A stretch of 64,000 nt of DNA. Source: Caulobacter zeae. GTDB lineage: Bacteria > Pseudomonadota > Alphaproteobacteria > Caulobacterales > Caulobacteraceae. How positions within the stretch are numbered: the stretch's first letter is position 1; the number at the start of each line of letters is the position of its first letter. The notes under the pieces were generated by a model, which was not told where the DNA came from, did not search any database, and worked only from the letters and a program-made list of their open reading frames with translations. A program made the position numbers and the translations under genes. Below are positions 56,523 through 64,000 of this stretch, piece by piece. The DNA lies in contig NZ_PJRS01000049.1 in assembly GCF_002858925.1 (NCBI RefSeq), forward strand, positions 62,001 to 126,000. The letters are read 5' to 3'.

Positions 56523-57488
56523 TCAGGGAACCAGCACCGTCGCCCCGGTCGTCTTCCGCCCCTCCAGGGCTTCGTGCGCCGCCCGGGCCTCCGCCAATGG
56601 GAACCGCTGCCCGATCTCGATCTTCACCGCGCCAGAGGCCAGCACCTCGAACAGCGCCGCGGCGCTCTCGTCGAGCTCCTCCGTCGTGACGATATAGTCG
56701 AACAGGCGAGGGCGGGTGATGAAGGCCGACTTGGCGCCCAGCTCCAGAGGCGCGAACGGCGGCACGGGGCCCGAGGCGTTGCCATAGGTGACCAGCACGC
56801 CGCGACGCCCGAGGCTCTTGAGGCTGCCCTGGAAGGTGTCCTTGCCGACGCCGTCATAGACGACCGGCACGCCGGCCCCGTCGGTGATCTCGGCCACCCT
56901 CGCTGCTACATCCTCGTGGTCGTAGAGGATCACGTGGTCGGCGCCGAGGTCGCGGACGATCTGGGCCTTGGCCTCCGAACCCACCGTGGCGATGACGGTC
57001 GCGCCCAGGGCCTTGGCCCACTGCACCAGGATCTGGCCGACGCCGCCGGCGGCCGCGTGGACCAGCACGGTCTGGCCGGCTTGCACGGGGAAGCAGCGAC
57101 GGACCAGGAACTCGGCCGTCATGCCCTTGAGCAGGACGGCGGCGGCGACCTCCAGATCGACGCCTTCCGGAACCTTCACCGCCCGATCGGCCGGAACCAC
57201 CGAGGCCTGCGCATAGGCGCCCATCGTGCCGTTGTAGGCGACGCGGTCACCAACGGCGAAGCGGGTGACGCCCTCGCCGACGGCCTCCACGTGACCGGCG
57301 GCTTCCAGGCCCAGCACCTGCGGGTACTTCACCGGATAGAGGCCCGAGCGGTGATAGGTGTCGATGAAGTTCAGACCGACAGCCGCGTGGCGGACGAGGA
57401 TCTGGCTGGGGCCGGGCGAGGGGAGGTCGCACTCGACGACCTCCAGGACCTCGGGGCCGCCGGCGGCCTTGGCTTCGACGGCCAGCAT
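56523..57488 (-). CDS. qor: Quinone oxidoreductase (zeta-crystallin family)
   Basis: 321 aa, zinc-free medium-chain reductase. LNFIDTYHRSGLYPVKYPQV (about 39-58), EAAGHVEAVGEGVTRFAVGD (about 62-81), cofactor-binding VLVHAAAGGVGQILVQWAKA (about 141-160) and the NADPH-type region are typical of Qor. It reduces quinones by one electron or enals with NADPH. ATG 57488 overlaps the stop of the DLH gene by one base (TGATG), so the two are translated together. Confidence 0.92.
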   Translation of the reverse strand: MLAVEAKAAGGPEVLEVVECDLPSPGPSQILVRHAAVGLNFIDTYHRSGLYPVKYPQVLGLEAAGHVEAVGEGVTRFAVGDRVAYNGTMGAYAQASVVPADRAVKVPEGVDLEVAAAVLLKGMTAEFLVRRCFPVQAGQTVLVHAAAGGVGQILVQWAKALGATVIATVGSEAKAQIVRDLGADHVILYDHEDVAARVAEITDGAGVPVVYDGVGKDTFQGSLKSLGRRGVLVTYGNASGPVPPFAPLELGAKSAFITRPRLFDYIVTTEELDESAAALFEVLASGAVKIEIGQRFPLAEARAAHEALEGRKTTGATVLVP

Positions 57489-58180
57489 CAGGCGAGGGTC
57501 TTCTTGAAGAAGGCCAGGCTGCGGCCGTTGGCGAGGGACGCGTCAGCGGCGTCATAGTGCTCCCCGCCCTCGCGGGCGAAGGCGTGGTCGCGGCCCGCAT
57601 AGGTATGAAGCGTGATCTGCGGATGGTCCTTCAGCGCCGCGAAGATCACCTGCTGGGCTTCCTTGGGCACGAACTTGTCTTCCTCGGCCACGTGCAGCAG
57701 CAGCGGCTTCTCCAGCTTCTCGGCCTCGCCGACATACTTCTCCAGGCCGACGCCGTAATAGGAGACCGAGGCGTCCGCGTCGGTGCGGGTGGCGGTCAGG
57801 AAGGCCAGCAGGCCGCCCAGGCAGTAACCGACCGCGCCCACCTTGCCTGACGACTGCGGGCGGATGGCGTCGATGGTGGCGTCGATGTCGGCGACGCCGG
57901 CGTCCACGTCGAACGCGTTGAACAGTTCGAAGGCCTTCTTCCACTCGGCTTCCGACTTGTCGGTGATGTCGATGCCCGGCTCGATCCGCCAGAACAGGTC
58001 GGGGCACACCGCCAGGAAGCCTTCGCCTGCCAGCTTGTCGCAGATGTCGCGCATCACCTGGTTGACGCCGAAGATCTCCTGGATGACGACGACGGCCGGC
58101 GGATTGTCTCCCGTGGCGGGACGCGCGACATAGGCCGAGAAGTCGCCATCGGGCGTGTTGATCGTGAGGGTCTCGCTCAT
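57488..58180 (-). CDS. Dienelactone hydrolase family protein
   Basis: 230 aa from ATG 58180, with GGAGAG upstream. Alpha/beta hydrolase with a cysteine nucleophile: VGYCLGGLLAFLTATR (Cys about 118), Asp in AEEDKFVPKE (about 170) and His in AGRDHAFAREGG (about 203). The entry PAVVVIQEIFGVNQVMRD is characteristic. Dienelactone hydrolases open lactones in aromatic degradation, but similar proteins serve other esters. It forms an operon with the quinone oxidoreductase. Confidence 0.9.
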   Translation of the reverse strand: MSETLTINTPDGDFSAYVARPATGDNPPAVVVIQEIFGVNQVMRDICDKLAGEGFLAVCPDLFWRIEPGIDITDKSEAEWKKAFELFNAFDVDAGVADIDATIDAIRPQSSGKVGAVGYCLGGLLAFLTATRTDADASVSYYGVGLEKYVGEAEKLEKPLLLHVAEEDKFVPKEAQQVIFAALKDHPQITLHTYAGRDHAFAREGGEHYDAADASLANGRSLAFFKKTLA

Positions 58181-58295
58181 GGGGCTCTCCACATACAATA
58201 AGCCGTCGATGGGACTTTCGACCGAAGCGCTCTAACCTGCCCCGAGCAGTGCGCGGCGTCACAATCTCGTGGCCTGCCGCCAGGGAACTTTTTCG

Positions 58296-58541
58296 ATGAA
58301 GATGACGATCGAGATCGACTGCACCCCGGTCGAGGCGCGGGCCTTCCTGGGCCTGCCCGACGTAAGCGGATTGAACGACCATCTCGTCAAAGAGATGCAG
58401 GCCCGCATGGACGCCAACATGGCGATGCTGGCCCCCGAAGAGCTGATGAAGAACTGGATGGCGTTCGGGGCCGGCGCCCAGGACAGCTTCCGCAAGCTGA
58501 TGACGGCCGCGGCCGGAGCAGCGGTCGGCAAGCGCGACTGA
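58296..58541 (+). CDS. DUF6489 family protein
   Basis: 81 aa beginning [20 protein letters not shown] (ATG 58296, AGGGA upstream), which I associate with DUF6489 in Caulobacter-like genomes. Predicted to be mostly helical, with [20 protein letters not shown] and a C-terminal helix of Ala/Lys character. It ends four bases before mnmE starts, so it is the first gene of that operon. No function known. Confidence 0.75.
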   Translation: MKMTIEIDCTPVEARAFLGLPDVSGLNDHLVKEMQARMDANMAMLAPEELMKNWMAFGAGAQDSFRKLMTAAAGAAVGKRD

Positions 58542-58545
58542 TCTG

Positions 58546-59883
58546 ATGGTCGATACGATCTACGCGCCGGCGACGGCGGCCGGGCGCGCCGCCGTGGCGG
58601 TGATCCGCGTCTCGGGTCCGGCCAGCGGCGAGGCTGTGCGCGCGCTCACGGGAAACCTGCCCAAGCCGCGCCAAGCGGTCCTGCGCACCCTGCGCCACGA
58701 TGGCGTCGCGCTCGACGATGCGCTGGTGCTGTGGTTCCAGGGACCGGCCAGCTATACCGGCGAGGACGCCGCCGAGTTTCACGTGCACGGGGGAAGGGCG
58801 GTCGTCGAGGCTCTGCTCGGCGCCCTTTCGGCGCTGGGCCTGCGCCTGGCCGAGCCGGGCGAGTTCACTCGTCGGGCTTTCCAGCATGGCAAACTGGACC
58901 TGGCCCAGGCCGAGGCCGTGGGCGACCTGATCGACGCCGAGACCGAAGGCCAGCGCAAGCAGGCGCTGGGGCAGCTGGGCGGCGCCCTTGGCCGTCGCTA
59001 CGACGGCTGGCGCGATCTGCTGGTCCAGGCCCTGGCCATGTTGGAAGCGGCGGTCGACTTCCCCGACGAGGAACTGCCGGAAGACGTGGCGGCGCGCGCC
59101 CGTCCCGGACTGGAGACCTTGAAGGCCGAGATCGACGCCGCCCTGGCGGATATCGCACGTGGTCGCCGGGTGCGCGACGGCTTCCGCATCGCCCTGGTCG
59201 GCGCGCCCAACGCCGGCAAGAGCACGCTGCTCAACGCCCTGGCCGAGCGCGACGCGGCCATCGTCACGGCGACGCCCGGCACCACGCGCGACGTCATCGA
59301 GGTCCCCCTGGTGCTCGGTGGATACAAGGCCTTGCTGGCCGATACGGCCGGTATCCGCGAGACGGCCGACGACATCGAGGCCGAAGGTGTGCGCCGGGCG
59401 CGAGGCTGGGCCGAGGAGGCGGACCTGCGGATGTGGGTCGTCGACGCCGGGGAGTTTCACGTGAAACATTCTGAACACCACTCAATCGTCCGTGCGGGCG
59501 ACTGGCTGGTGATCAGCAAGACCGATCTGGTAGAGCCGTCCGTGGTGACGGCCATACGCGCCCAGACAGCCGAGTTGGGATTGCACGTGGTGGCGCTGTC
59601 GGCCCGGGAGGAGGGCGCCGACCCTATCCGGGCTGCGCTGACCGAGCATGTGGTCCAGGCTCTGTCCGGCGCGGAGTTTCCGGCGGCGACGCGGATCCGC
59701 CACGCGGAACGCCTGGGGGAGGCGAGGGCCTATCTGGAGCGCGCTTTGGCCGAAACAGACGACGTGGAACTGGCGGCTGAGGACGTTCGCCTCGCTTCAC
59801 GTGCAGTTTCGCGGATCACAGGCCGGATCGACCCAGAAGACGTGCTTGACCGTGTCTTTTCAAGCTTCTGCATTGGGAAGTGA
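58546..59883 (+). CDS. mnmE: tRNA uridine modification GTPase MnmE
   Basis: 445 aa GTPase that with MnmG makes the 5-carboxymethylaminomethyl group on U34. The N-terminal formyl-folate domain (about 1-118) has [12 protein letters not shown] near 71-82; the helical domain has [20 protein letters not shown]. The G domain has [12 protein letters not shown] near 219, GTTRD near 245 and [13 protein letters not shown] near 265. The C terminus ends FCIGK, the CxGK motif with catalytic Cys. A parS site lies inside the gene (59453-59468), where it encodes EFHVKHS. Confidence 0.96.
   Translation: MVDTIYAPATAAGRAAVAVIRVSGPASGEAVRALTGNLPKPRQAVLRTLRHDGVALDDALVLWFQGPASYTGEDAAEFHVHGGRAVVEALLGALSALGLRLAEPGEFTRRAFQHGKLDLAQAEAVGDLIDAETEGQRKQALGQLGGALGRRYDGWRDLLVQALAMLEAAVDFPDEELPEDVAARARPGLETLKAEIDAALADIARGRRVRDGFRIALVGAPNAGKSTLLNALAERDAAIVTATPGTTRDVIEVPLVLGGYKALLADTAGIRETADDIEAEGVRRARGWAEEADLRMWVVDAGEFHVKHSEHHSIVRAGDWLVISKTDLVEPSVVTAIRAQTAELGLHVVALSAREEGADPIRAALTEHVVQALSGAEFPAATRIRHAERLGEARAYLERALAETDDVELAAEDVRLASRAVSRITGRIDPEDVLDRVFSSFCIGK
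59453..59468. other. parS: parS site 2, within mnmE
   Basis: AGTTTCACGTGAAACA, one mismatch to the 16-bp consensus (first base). It is embedded in the mnmE reading frame without breaking it. Confidence 0.9.
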
Positions 59884-59884
59884 A

Positions 59885-59900
59885 TGTTTCACGTGGAACA
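59885..59900. other. parS: parS site 3, after mnmE
   Basis: TGTTTCACGTGGAACA, equivalent to TGTTCCACGTGAAACA on the other strand, one mismatch to a perfect palindrome and an accepted parS form. It begins one base after the mnmE stop codon. Confidence 0.92.
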
Positions 59901-59943
59901 GGTACTTGAACCGTCCACAGCCTGACCACAGATACGCGCACTG

Positions 59944-59959
59944 CGTTTCACGTGAAACG
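59944..59959. other. parS: parS site 4, between mnmE and mnmG
   Basis: CGTTTCACGTGAAACG: a perfect palindrome with two terminal differences from the consensus. It lies 44 bases after site 3 in the 154-bp gap before mnmG. Confidence 0.85.
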
Positions 59960-60037
59960 CCCCGGACTCGACTCGCCCACAGGGCGGCTTGAAGCTATAA
60001 GTCAGGCACGCTCCCGCCGGGTCGGGGGCGTTCCGCA

Positions 60038-61924
60038 TTGAGGCGCGTTTCTCCCTTGTCCAGCTCTTCGCCCCAGTCATGGGACGTCATCGTTATTGGC
60101 GGCGGTCACGCCGGTTGCGAGGCCGCGGCGGCCGCCGCGCGCAGCGGTGCGCGCACCCTGCTGCTGACCCACAAACGTGAAACCGTCGGCGAGATGTCCT
60201 GCAACCCGGCCATCGGCGGCCTGGGCAAGGGCCACCTGGTGCGCGAGATCGACGCCCTGGACGGTTTGATGGGGCGCATGGCCGACAAGGCCGGCATCCA
60301 GTTCCGGATGTTGAACCGTTCCAAGGGCCCGGCCGTGCGCGGCCCACGCTCGCAGATCGACCGCAAGCTCTATCGCGAGGCCATGCAGGCCGAGCTGTTC
60401 GCCTATCCCAACCTCGACGTCGTCGCCGCCGCGGCCGAGGATTTGATCGTCGAGGACGGCCACCTGGCCGGCGCCGTGGACGGGGAGGGGAACGTCTACC
60501 GCGCCCACAAGGTGGTGCTGACCACCGGCACCTTCCTGAAGGGCGTCATCCACCAGGGCGAAACCCGCATCCCGGCCGGCCGTGTCGGCGACCAGCCGTC
60601 GATCGGCTTGTCGGACCGCCTCTATGGCCTGGGCTTCGACATGGGCCGCCTGAAGACCGGCACGCCCGCCCGCCTCGACGGCAAGACCATCGCCTGGGAT
60701 CGCCTCGACATGCAGGCGGCCGACGTAGAGCCCGTGCCGTTCTCGTTCCTGAACGACAGGATCGAGGTGCCGCAGATCCGCTGCGGCATCACCTTCACGA
60801 CCGAGGAAACCCACAAGATCATCGCCGATCGTCTGGATGAGTCCGCCGTCTATGGCGGTCGCGCCACGGGGATCGGCCCGCGCTATTGCCCGTCGATCGA
60901 GGACAAGGTCGTCCGCTTCGCCGACAAGACCAGCCACCAGGTGTTCCTGGAGCCGGAAGGCCTGGACGACGACACCGTCTATCCGAACGGCGTCTCGACC
61001 TCGGTCTCGGCTGAAACTCAGCTTCTGTTCCTGCGCACCATCCCCGGCCTCGAGGCCGTGGAGGTGATCCGCTACGGCTATGCGATCGAGTACGACTATG
61101 TCGATCCGCGCGAGCTCTACGCCACGTTGGAGACCAAGCGCCTGCCGGGTCTCTACCTGGCCGGCCAGATCAACGGCACCACGGGTTATGAAGAAGCCGG
61201 GGCGCAAGGCCTGGTCGCCGGCATGAACGCCGCGCTTTCCGCCTTGGGCAAGGAGCCGGCCGTCTTCGCGCGCGACGAGGCCTATATCGGCGTGATGATC
61301 GACGACCTCGTCACCCGCGGCGTCACTGAGCCCTACCGCATGTTCACCAGCCGGGCCGAGTTCCGCCTCACCCTGCGCGCCGACAACGCCGACCAGCGCC
61401 TCACGGAACGTGGCGTGCAGCTGGGCGTCGTGGGCGAGGTTCGCGCCGCCGCCTGGGCCGCCAAGAAGGCGGAACTGGACGCCGTCCGCGCCCGCGCCCG
61501 CGCCCTGAACATGACCCCGGCCGAGGCCGTGAAGGCCGGCTTCAAGGTCAATGCCGACGGCCAGCGCCGTGACGTCATGGCCATGCTGGCCTATCCGGAC
61601 GTGGGCCTCGATGACCTGGTTCGCGTGTGGCCCGAGATCGCCGACTGGAGCCCCATGGCCCGCGAGCAGATCGAGATCGAGGCGGCCTATGCCGGCTATC
61701 TCGACCGCCAGCGCGCCGACGCCGAGTCCCTGCGCAAGGACGAGGACCTGCGCCTGCCGGCCGACCTCGACTATCGCGACATCGGCAGCCTCTCCAACGA
61801 GGTGCGCGAGAAGCTGATCCGGGTAAAGCCCCTTACCCTGGGCCAAGCCGCTCGCATCGAGGGGGTCACTCCTGGCGCCCTGACGGCCCTGCTGGCCCAC
61901 GTGCGACGGGGCCGGGCCGCCTGA
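60038..61924 (+). CDS. mnmG: tRNA uridine 5-carboxymethylaminomethyl modification enzyme MnmG
   Basis: 628 aa flavoenzyme partner of MnmE. FAD site [20 protein letters not shown] (about 17-36), then [20 protein letters not shown] (about 52-71), [32 protein letters not shown] near 373-392 and [17 protein letters not shown] near 427-443. The start is uncertain: no ATG precedes the fold, so TTG 60038 or TTG 60056 must be used, both with weak ribosome sites. The stop overlaps rsmG by one base (TGATG). mnmE, mnmG, rsmG, parA and parB lie in this order in many bacteria near the origin. Confidence 0.95.
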   Translation: MRRVSPLSSSSPQSWDVIVIGGGHAGCEAAAAAARSGARTLLLTHKRETVGEMSCNPAIGGLGKGHLVREIDALDGLMGRMADKAGIQFRMLNRSKGPAVRGPRSQIDRKLYREAMQAELFAYPNLDVVAAAAEDLIVEDGHLAGAVDGEGNVYRAHKVVLTTGTFLKGVIHQGETRIPAGRVGDQPSIGLSDRLYGLGFDMGRLKTGTPARLDGKTIAWDRLDMQAADVEPVPFSFLNDRIEVPQIRCGITFTTEETHKIIADRLDESAVYGGRATGIGPRYCPSIEDKVVRFADKTSHQVFLEPEGLDDDTVYPNGVSTSVSAETQLLFLRTIPGLEAVEVIRYGYAIEYDYVDPRELYATLETKRLPGLYLAGQINGTTGYEEAGAQGLVAGMNAALSALGKEPAVFARDEAYIGVMIDDLVTRGVTEPYRMFTSRAEFRLTLRADNADQRLTERGVQLGVVGEVRAAAWAAKKAELDAVRARARALNMTPAEAVKAGFKVNADGQRRDVMAMLAYPDVGLDDLVRVWPEIADWSPMAREQIEIEAAYAGYLDRQRADAESLRKDEDLRLPADLDYRDIGSLSNEVREKLIRVKPLTLGQAARIEGVTPGALTALLAHVRRGRAA

Positions 61925-62583
61925 TGGTTGTTTCTGAACTCGTGATCGAAACGCTCGACCCGGTCGACGCCGCGGCCTTCCAGAGGCTGACGGGCTCGAC
62001 CGACGCCCAGGTCGCCGACCTGGCGCGCTACAAGGACCTGCTGGCCGAATGGAACGAGGTGATGAACCTCGTTGGTCCGGCCTCGATGGCCGCCTACTGG
62101 AACCGTCACGCCTGGGACAGCGCCCAACTGCTGACCTTTGCGCCGCAGGCCAAGACCTGGGCCGACCTGGGGGCTGGCGCCGGCCTGCCCGGCGTGGTGC
62201 TGGCCATCCTGCTGAAGGGCGTTCCCGGGGCCAAGGTCCACCTCGTCGAGAGCATGGCCAAGCGCTGCCGCTTCCTCGACGCCGTCTGCGGCGAGCTCGA
62301 CCTGCCGATCGAGATCCACAACGCTCGCGCCGAGAGCCTGGACCTCAAGGTGCAGGTGGTCACGGCCCGGGCCTGCGCGCCGATGCCGCGCCTGCTGGAA
62401 TACTCGCAACCCTATCTCAAGCGTGGCGCGGTCGCCTGGTTCCTGAAGGGCCAGGAGGTCGCCGCCGAGATCGCTGAAGCCGAGAAGACCTGGAAGTTCG
62501 AGTCGGACGTGCGGGGCTCCAAGAGCGACCCGCGCGGCCATGTCGTGCAAATCAAGGGGCTGAGCCGTGTCCGCAAAGTCTGA
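61924..62583 (+). CDS. rsmG: 16S rRNA (guanine527-N7)-methyltransferase RsmG
   Basis: 219 aa. Binds S-adenosylmethionine with WADLGAGAGLPGVVLAILL (about 79-97), and VHLVESMAKRCRFLDAV near 104-120 completes the fold; RAESLDLKVQVVTARACAPM supplies the target-side residues. Loss of RsmG confers low-level streptomycin resistance. ATG 61924 overlaps the mnmG stop. It ends inside parA: the last 17 bases (62567-62583) overlap the parA start. Confidence 0.95.
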   Translation: MVVSELVIETLDPVDAAAFQRLTGSTDAQVADLARYKDLLAEWNEVMNLVGPASMAAYWNRHAWDSAQLLTFAPQAKTWADLGAGAGLPGVVLAILLKGVPGAKVHLVESMAKRCRFLDAVCGELDLPIEIHNARAESLDLKVQVVTARACAPMPRLLEYSQPYLKRGAVAWFLKGQEVAAEIAEAEKTWKFESDVRGSKSDPRGHVVQIKGLSRVRKV

Positions 62584-63373
62584 GCTGAGAGTCCTGGCGG
62601 TCGCCAACCAGAAGGGCGGGGTGGGCAAGACCACCACGGCCATCAACCTGGGCACCGCCCTGGCCGCGTGCGGCGAGCGCGTGCTGCTGATCGACGCCGA
62701 CCCGCAGGGCAACTGCTCGACGGGCCTGGGCATCGGTCGCCTGCAGCGCAAGAAGACGTTGTACGACGTGCTGATGGGCGAGGCCCCCATCGTCGAAGCC
62801 GCCGTGCAGACCTCGCTGCCGGGCCTGGACGTGATCCCGGCCGACGCCGATCTGTCCGGGGTGGAGCTGGAGCTGGGCCAGGTGGCGCGCCGCTCCTACC
62901 GCCTGCGCGACGCCCTGGAGCCGCTGCGCGCCAACGGTCCCTATACCTACGTCCTGATCGACTGCCCGCCGTCGCTGAACGTGCTGACGGTCAACGCCAT
63001 GACCGCGGCCGACGCCGTGTTCGTGCCCCTGCAGTGCGAGTTCTTCGCCCTGGAAGGCCTGACCCAGCTGATCCGCACCATCGAGCGGGTGCGCGGCAGC
63101 CTGAACCCGCGCCTGGAGATCCAGGGCGTGGTGCTGACGATGTACGATCGTCGCAACAGCCTCTCCGAGCAGGTGGCCCGCGACGTGCGCGAGCATTTCG
63201 GCGACAAGGTGTACGACGCGGTCATACCGCGGAACGTCCGGGTGTCGGAGGCGCCGTCGTTCGGCAAGCCGGTGCTGCTCTATGACCTCAAGTGCGCCGG
63301 CTCGCAGGCCTACCTTCGGCTGGCCCGCGAGGTGATCAGCCGCGAGAAGGATCGCCAGGCCCAGGCCGCCTGA
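62567..63373 (+). CDS. parA: Chromosome partitioning ATPase ParA
   Basis: 268 aa Walker-type ATPase that forms the DNA-bound gradient pulling ParB-parS complexes apart. Deviant Walker A VANQKGGVGKTTTAINLG (about 13-30), switch I DADPQGNCSTGLG (about 44-56), and YVLIDCPPSLNVLTVNAM near 127-144. GTG at 62567. The C-terminal DNA-binding helix region is rich in Arg/Lys. It overlaps rsmG by 17 bases, and parB follows after 83 bases. Confidence 0.97.
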   Translation: MSAKSELRVLAVANQKGGVGKTTTAINLGTALAACGERVLLIDADPQGNCSTGLGIGRLQRKKTLYDVLMGEAPIVEAAVQTSLPGLDVIPADADLSGVELELGQVARRSYRLRDALEPLRANGPYTYVLIDCPPSLNVLTVNAMTAADAVFVPLQCEFFALEGLTQLIRTIERVRGSLNPRLEIQGVVLTMYDRRNSLSEQVARDVREHFGDKVYDAVIPRNVRVSEAPSFGKPVLLYDLKCAGSQAYLRLAREVISREKDRQAQAA

Positions 63374-63456
63374 TCCACAGGGTCTACCTGTTTGAGCGCC
63401 GACCTGAGAATACGGGTCGAAGTCGTTATTGAAGTTGAAGTTTCGAGGAGACGGTC

Positions 63457-64000
63457 GTGGTCGGTGAAGCGGGGATGTCGGAAGGCCGTCGGGGTCTGGG
63501 TCGCGGTCTGTCGGCGCTGCTGGGCGAGGTCGAAGCCGCCCCGGCGCAGGCGCCGGGCGACAATACCGGCGGTTCGCGCGAGGCGCCGATCGAGCTTCTG
63601 AAGCGTAATCCCGATCAGCCGCGTCGGACCTTCCGCGAGGAAGACTTGGTAGAACTTTCCAATTCGATCGCCGAGAAGGGCGTGCTCCAGCCCATCCTGG
63701 TGCGGCCCGCGCCGGGCGCACCGGGCGAGTACCAGATCGTCGCCGGCGAGCGCCGCTGGCGCGCCGCCCAGCGGGCCGGCCTCAGGACCGTGCCGATTAT
63801 CGTGCGCGAGCTCGACGATCTTGCCGTGCTCGAGATCGGCATCATCGAGAACGTCCAGCGCTCGGACCTCAACATCCTCGAAGAGGCCCTGAGCTACCGC
63901 GTCCTGATGGACAAGTTCGGCCGCACCCAGGACGCCATCGCCCAGACGATCGGCAAGAGCCGCAGCCACGTGGCCAACACCCTGCGCCTGCTGGCTCTGC
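63457..64000 (+). CDS. parB: Chromosome partitioning protein ParB (truncated by the window edge)
   Basis: The first 181 codons are present. GTG at 63457 has a strong GAGGAG site; ATG 63475 (protein starting MSEGRRGLGRGLSALLGEV) is the usual Caulobacter start and equally possible. The N-terminal CTPase domain contains EAPIELLKRNPDQPRRTFRE (about 49-68), GVLQPILVRP, the CTP-binding GEYQIVAGERRWRAAQRAGL (about 91-110) and the signature ENVQRSDLNILEEA (about 132-145), followed by the start of the helix-turn-helix (TIGKSRSHVANTLRLL). ParB loads on parS and spreads as a CTP-dependent clamp. Confidence 0.97.
   Translation, partial: MVGEAGMSEGRRGLGRGLSALLGEVEAAPAQAPGDNTGGSREAPIELLKRNPDQPRRTFREEDLVELSNSIAEKGVLQPILVRPAPGAPGEYQIVAGERRWRAAQRAGLRTVPIIVRELDDLAVLEIGIIENVQRSDLNILEEALSYRVLMDKFGRTQDAIAQTIGKSRSHVANTLRLLAL

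Noticed and set aside
58775-58790. parS-like AGTTTCACGTGCACGG within mnmE
   Set aside because: Only one half of the palindrome is intact and five positions differ from the consensus.
59793-59808. parS-like CGCTTCACGTGCAGTT near the end of mnmE
   Set aside because: The core TTCACGTG is present, but the flanks do not form the palindrome. I would expect weak or no ParB binding.
1-64000. CRISPR arrays, insertion sequences, prophage, rRNA operons and tRNAs
   Set aside because: No regularly spaced direct repeats, transposase or integrase frames, phage structural genes or conserved rRNA/tRNA motifs were found by eye across the window.

Overview
The window is GC-rich, densely packed chromosomal DNA from an alphaproteobacterium, almost certainly Caulobacter or a close relative such as Phenylobacterium. 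The partial ParB at the right edge has the MSEGRRGLGRGLSALLGEV start remembered for Caulobacter ParB. hemE and a DUF299 (PPDK regulator) gene flank a short AT-rich region, as they do at the Caulobacter replication origin Cori. CcrM methylation sites (GANTC), CtrA-type sites and parS sites are present. I identify no phage, insertion sequence, CRISPR array, rRNA or tRNA. Species assignment rests on remembered sequences, not on a search.

Layout. 0.2-7 kb: a DUF885 protein, a TraB/GumN-like protein and a MipA-like protein, then ffh-rpsP-rimM. 7-21 kb: accessory metabolism and envelope genes, including a TonB-C protein, a GH27 alpha-galactosidase, an S41 peptidase, thpR, a disulfide oxidoreductase, a B3 metallo-beta-lactamase divergent from an AmpR-like regulator, an orphan histidine kinase and a CitE-like lyase. 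21-31 kb: DUF5076, an unusual lipoprotein, coaBC-dut, a chemoreceptor, an M3 peptidase, murI and small envelope proteins. 31-37 kb: a FemAB/GNAT-like transferase, two tandem prolyl oligopeptidases, and a potassium channel overlapping an unknown gene. 37-48 kb: a tightly overlapped dapF-SDR-mtaB-EEP operon, then ftsY-yciB, a MarR regulator, lolA, a candidate small RNA and xthA.

47.8-64 kb is the replication and segregation core. Leftward from the origin runs ppsR-maf-aroE-coaE, joined by four-base overlaps, then dnaQ. Rightward runs hemE-hemH-hemJ (haem synthesis), rho, then mnmE, mnmG, rsmG, parA and parB. The intergenic stretch at about 51.5-51.95 kb is the probable chromosome origin. Four parS sites lie 4-8 kb to its right, so origin, centromere and partition proteins form one cluster.

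Two families of dispersed intergenic inverted repeats recur through the window: GATCCTCCCCC-type units at five places, and a CTTCGACAAGCTCAGGATGAGG-type 29-bp inverted repeat at two. Many neighbouring genes overlap by 1, 4 or 8 bases, which points to extensive translational coupling.
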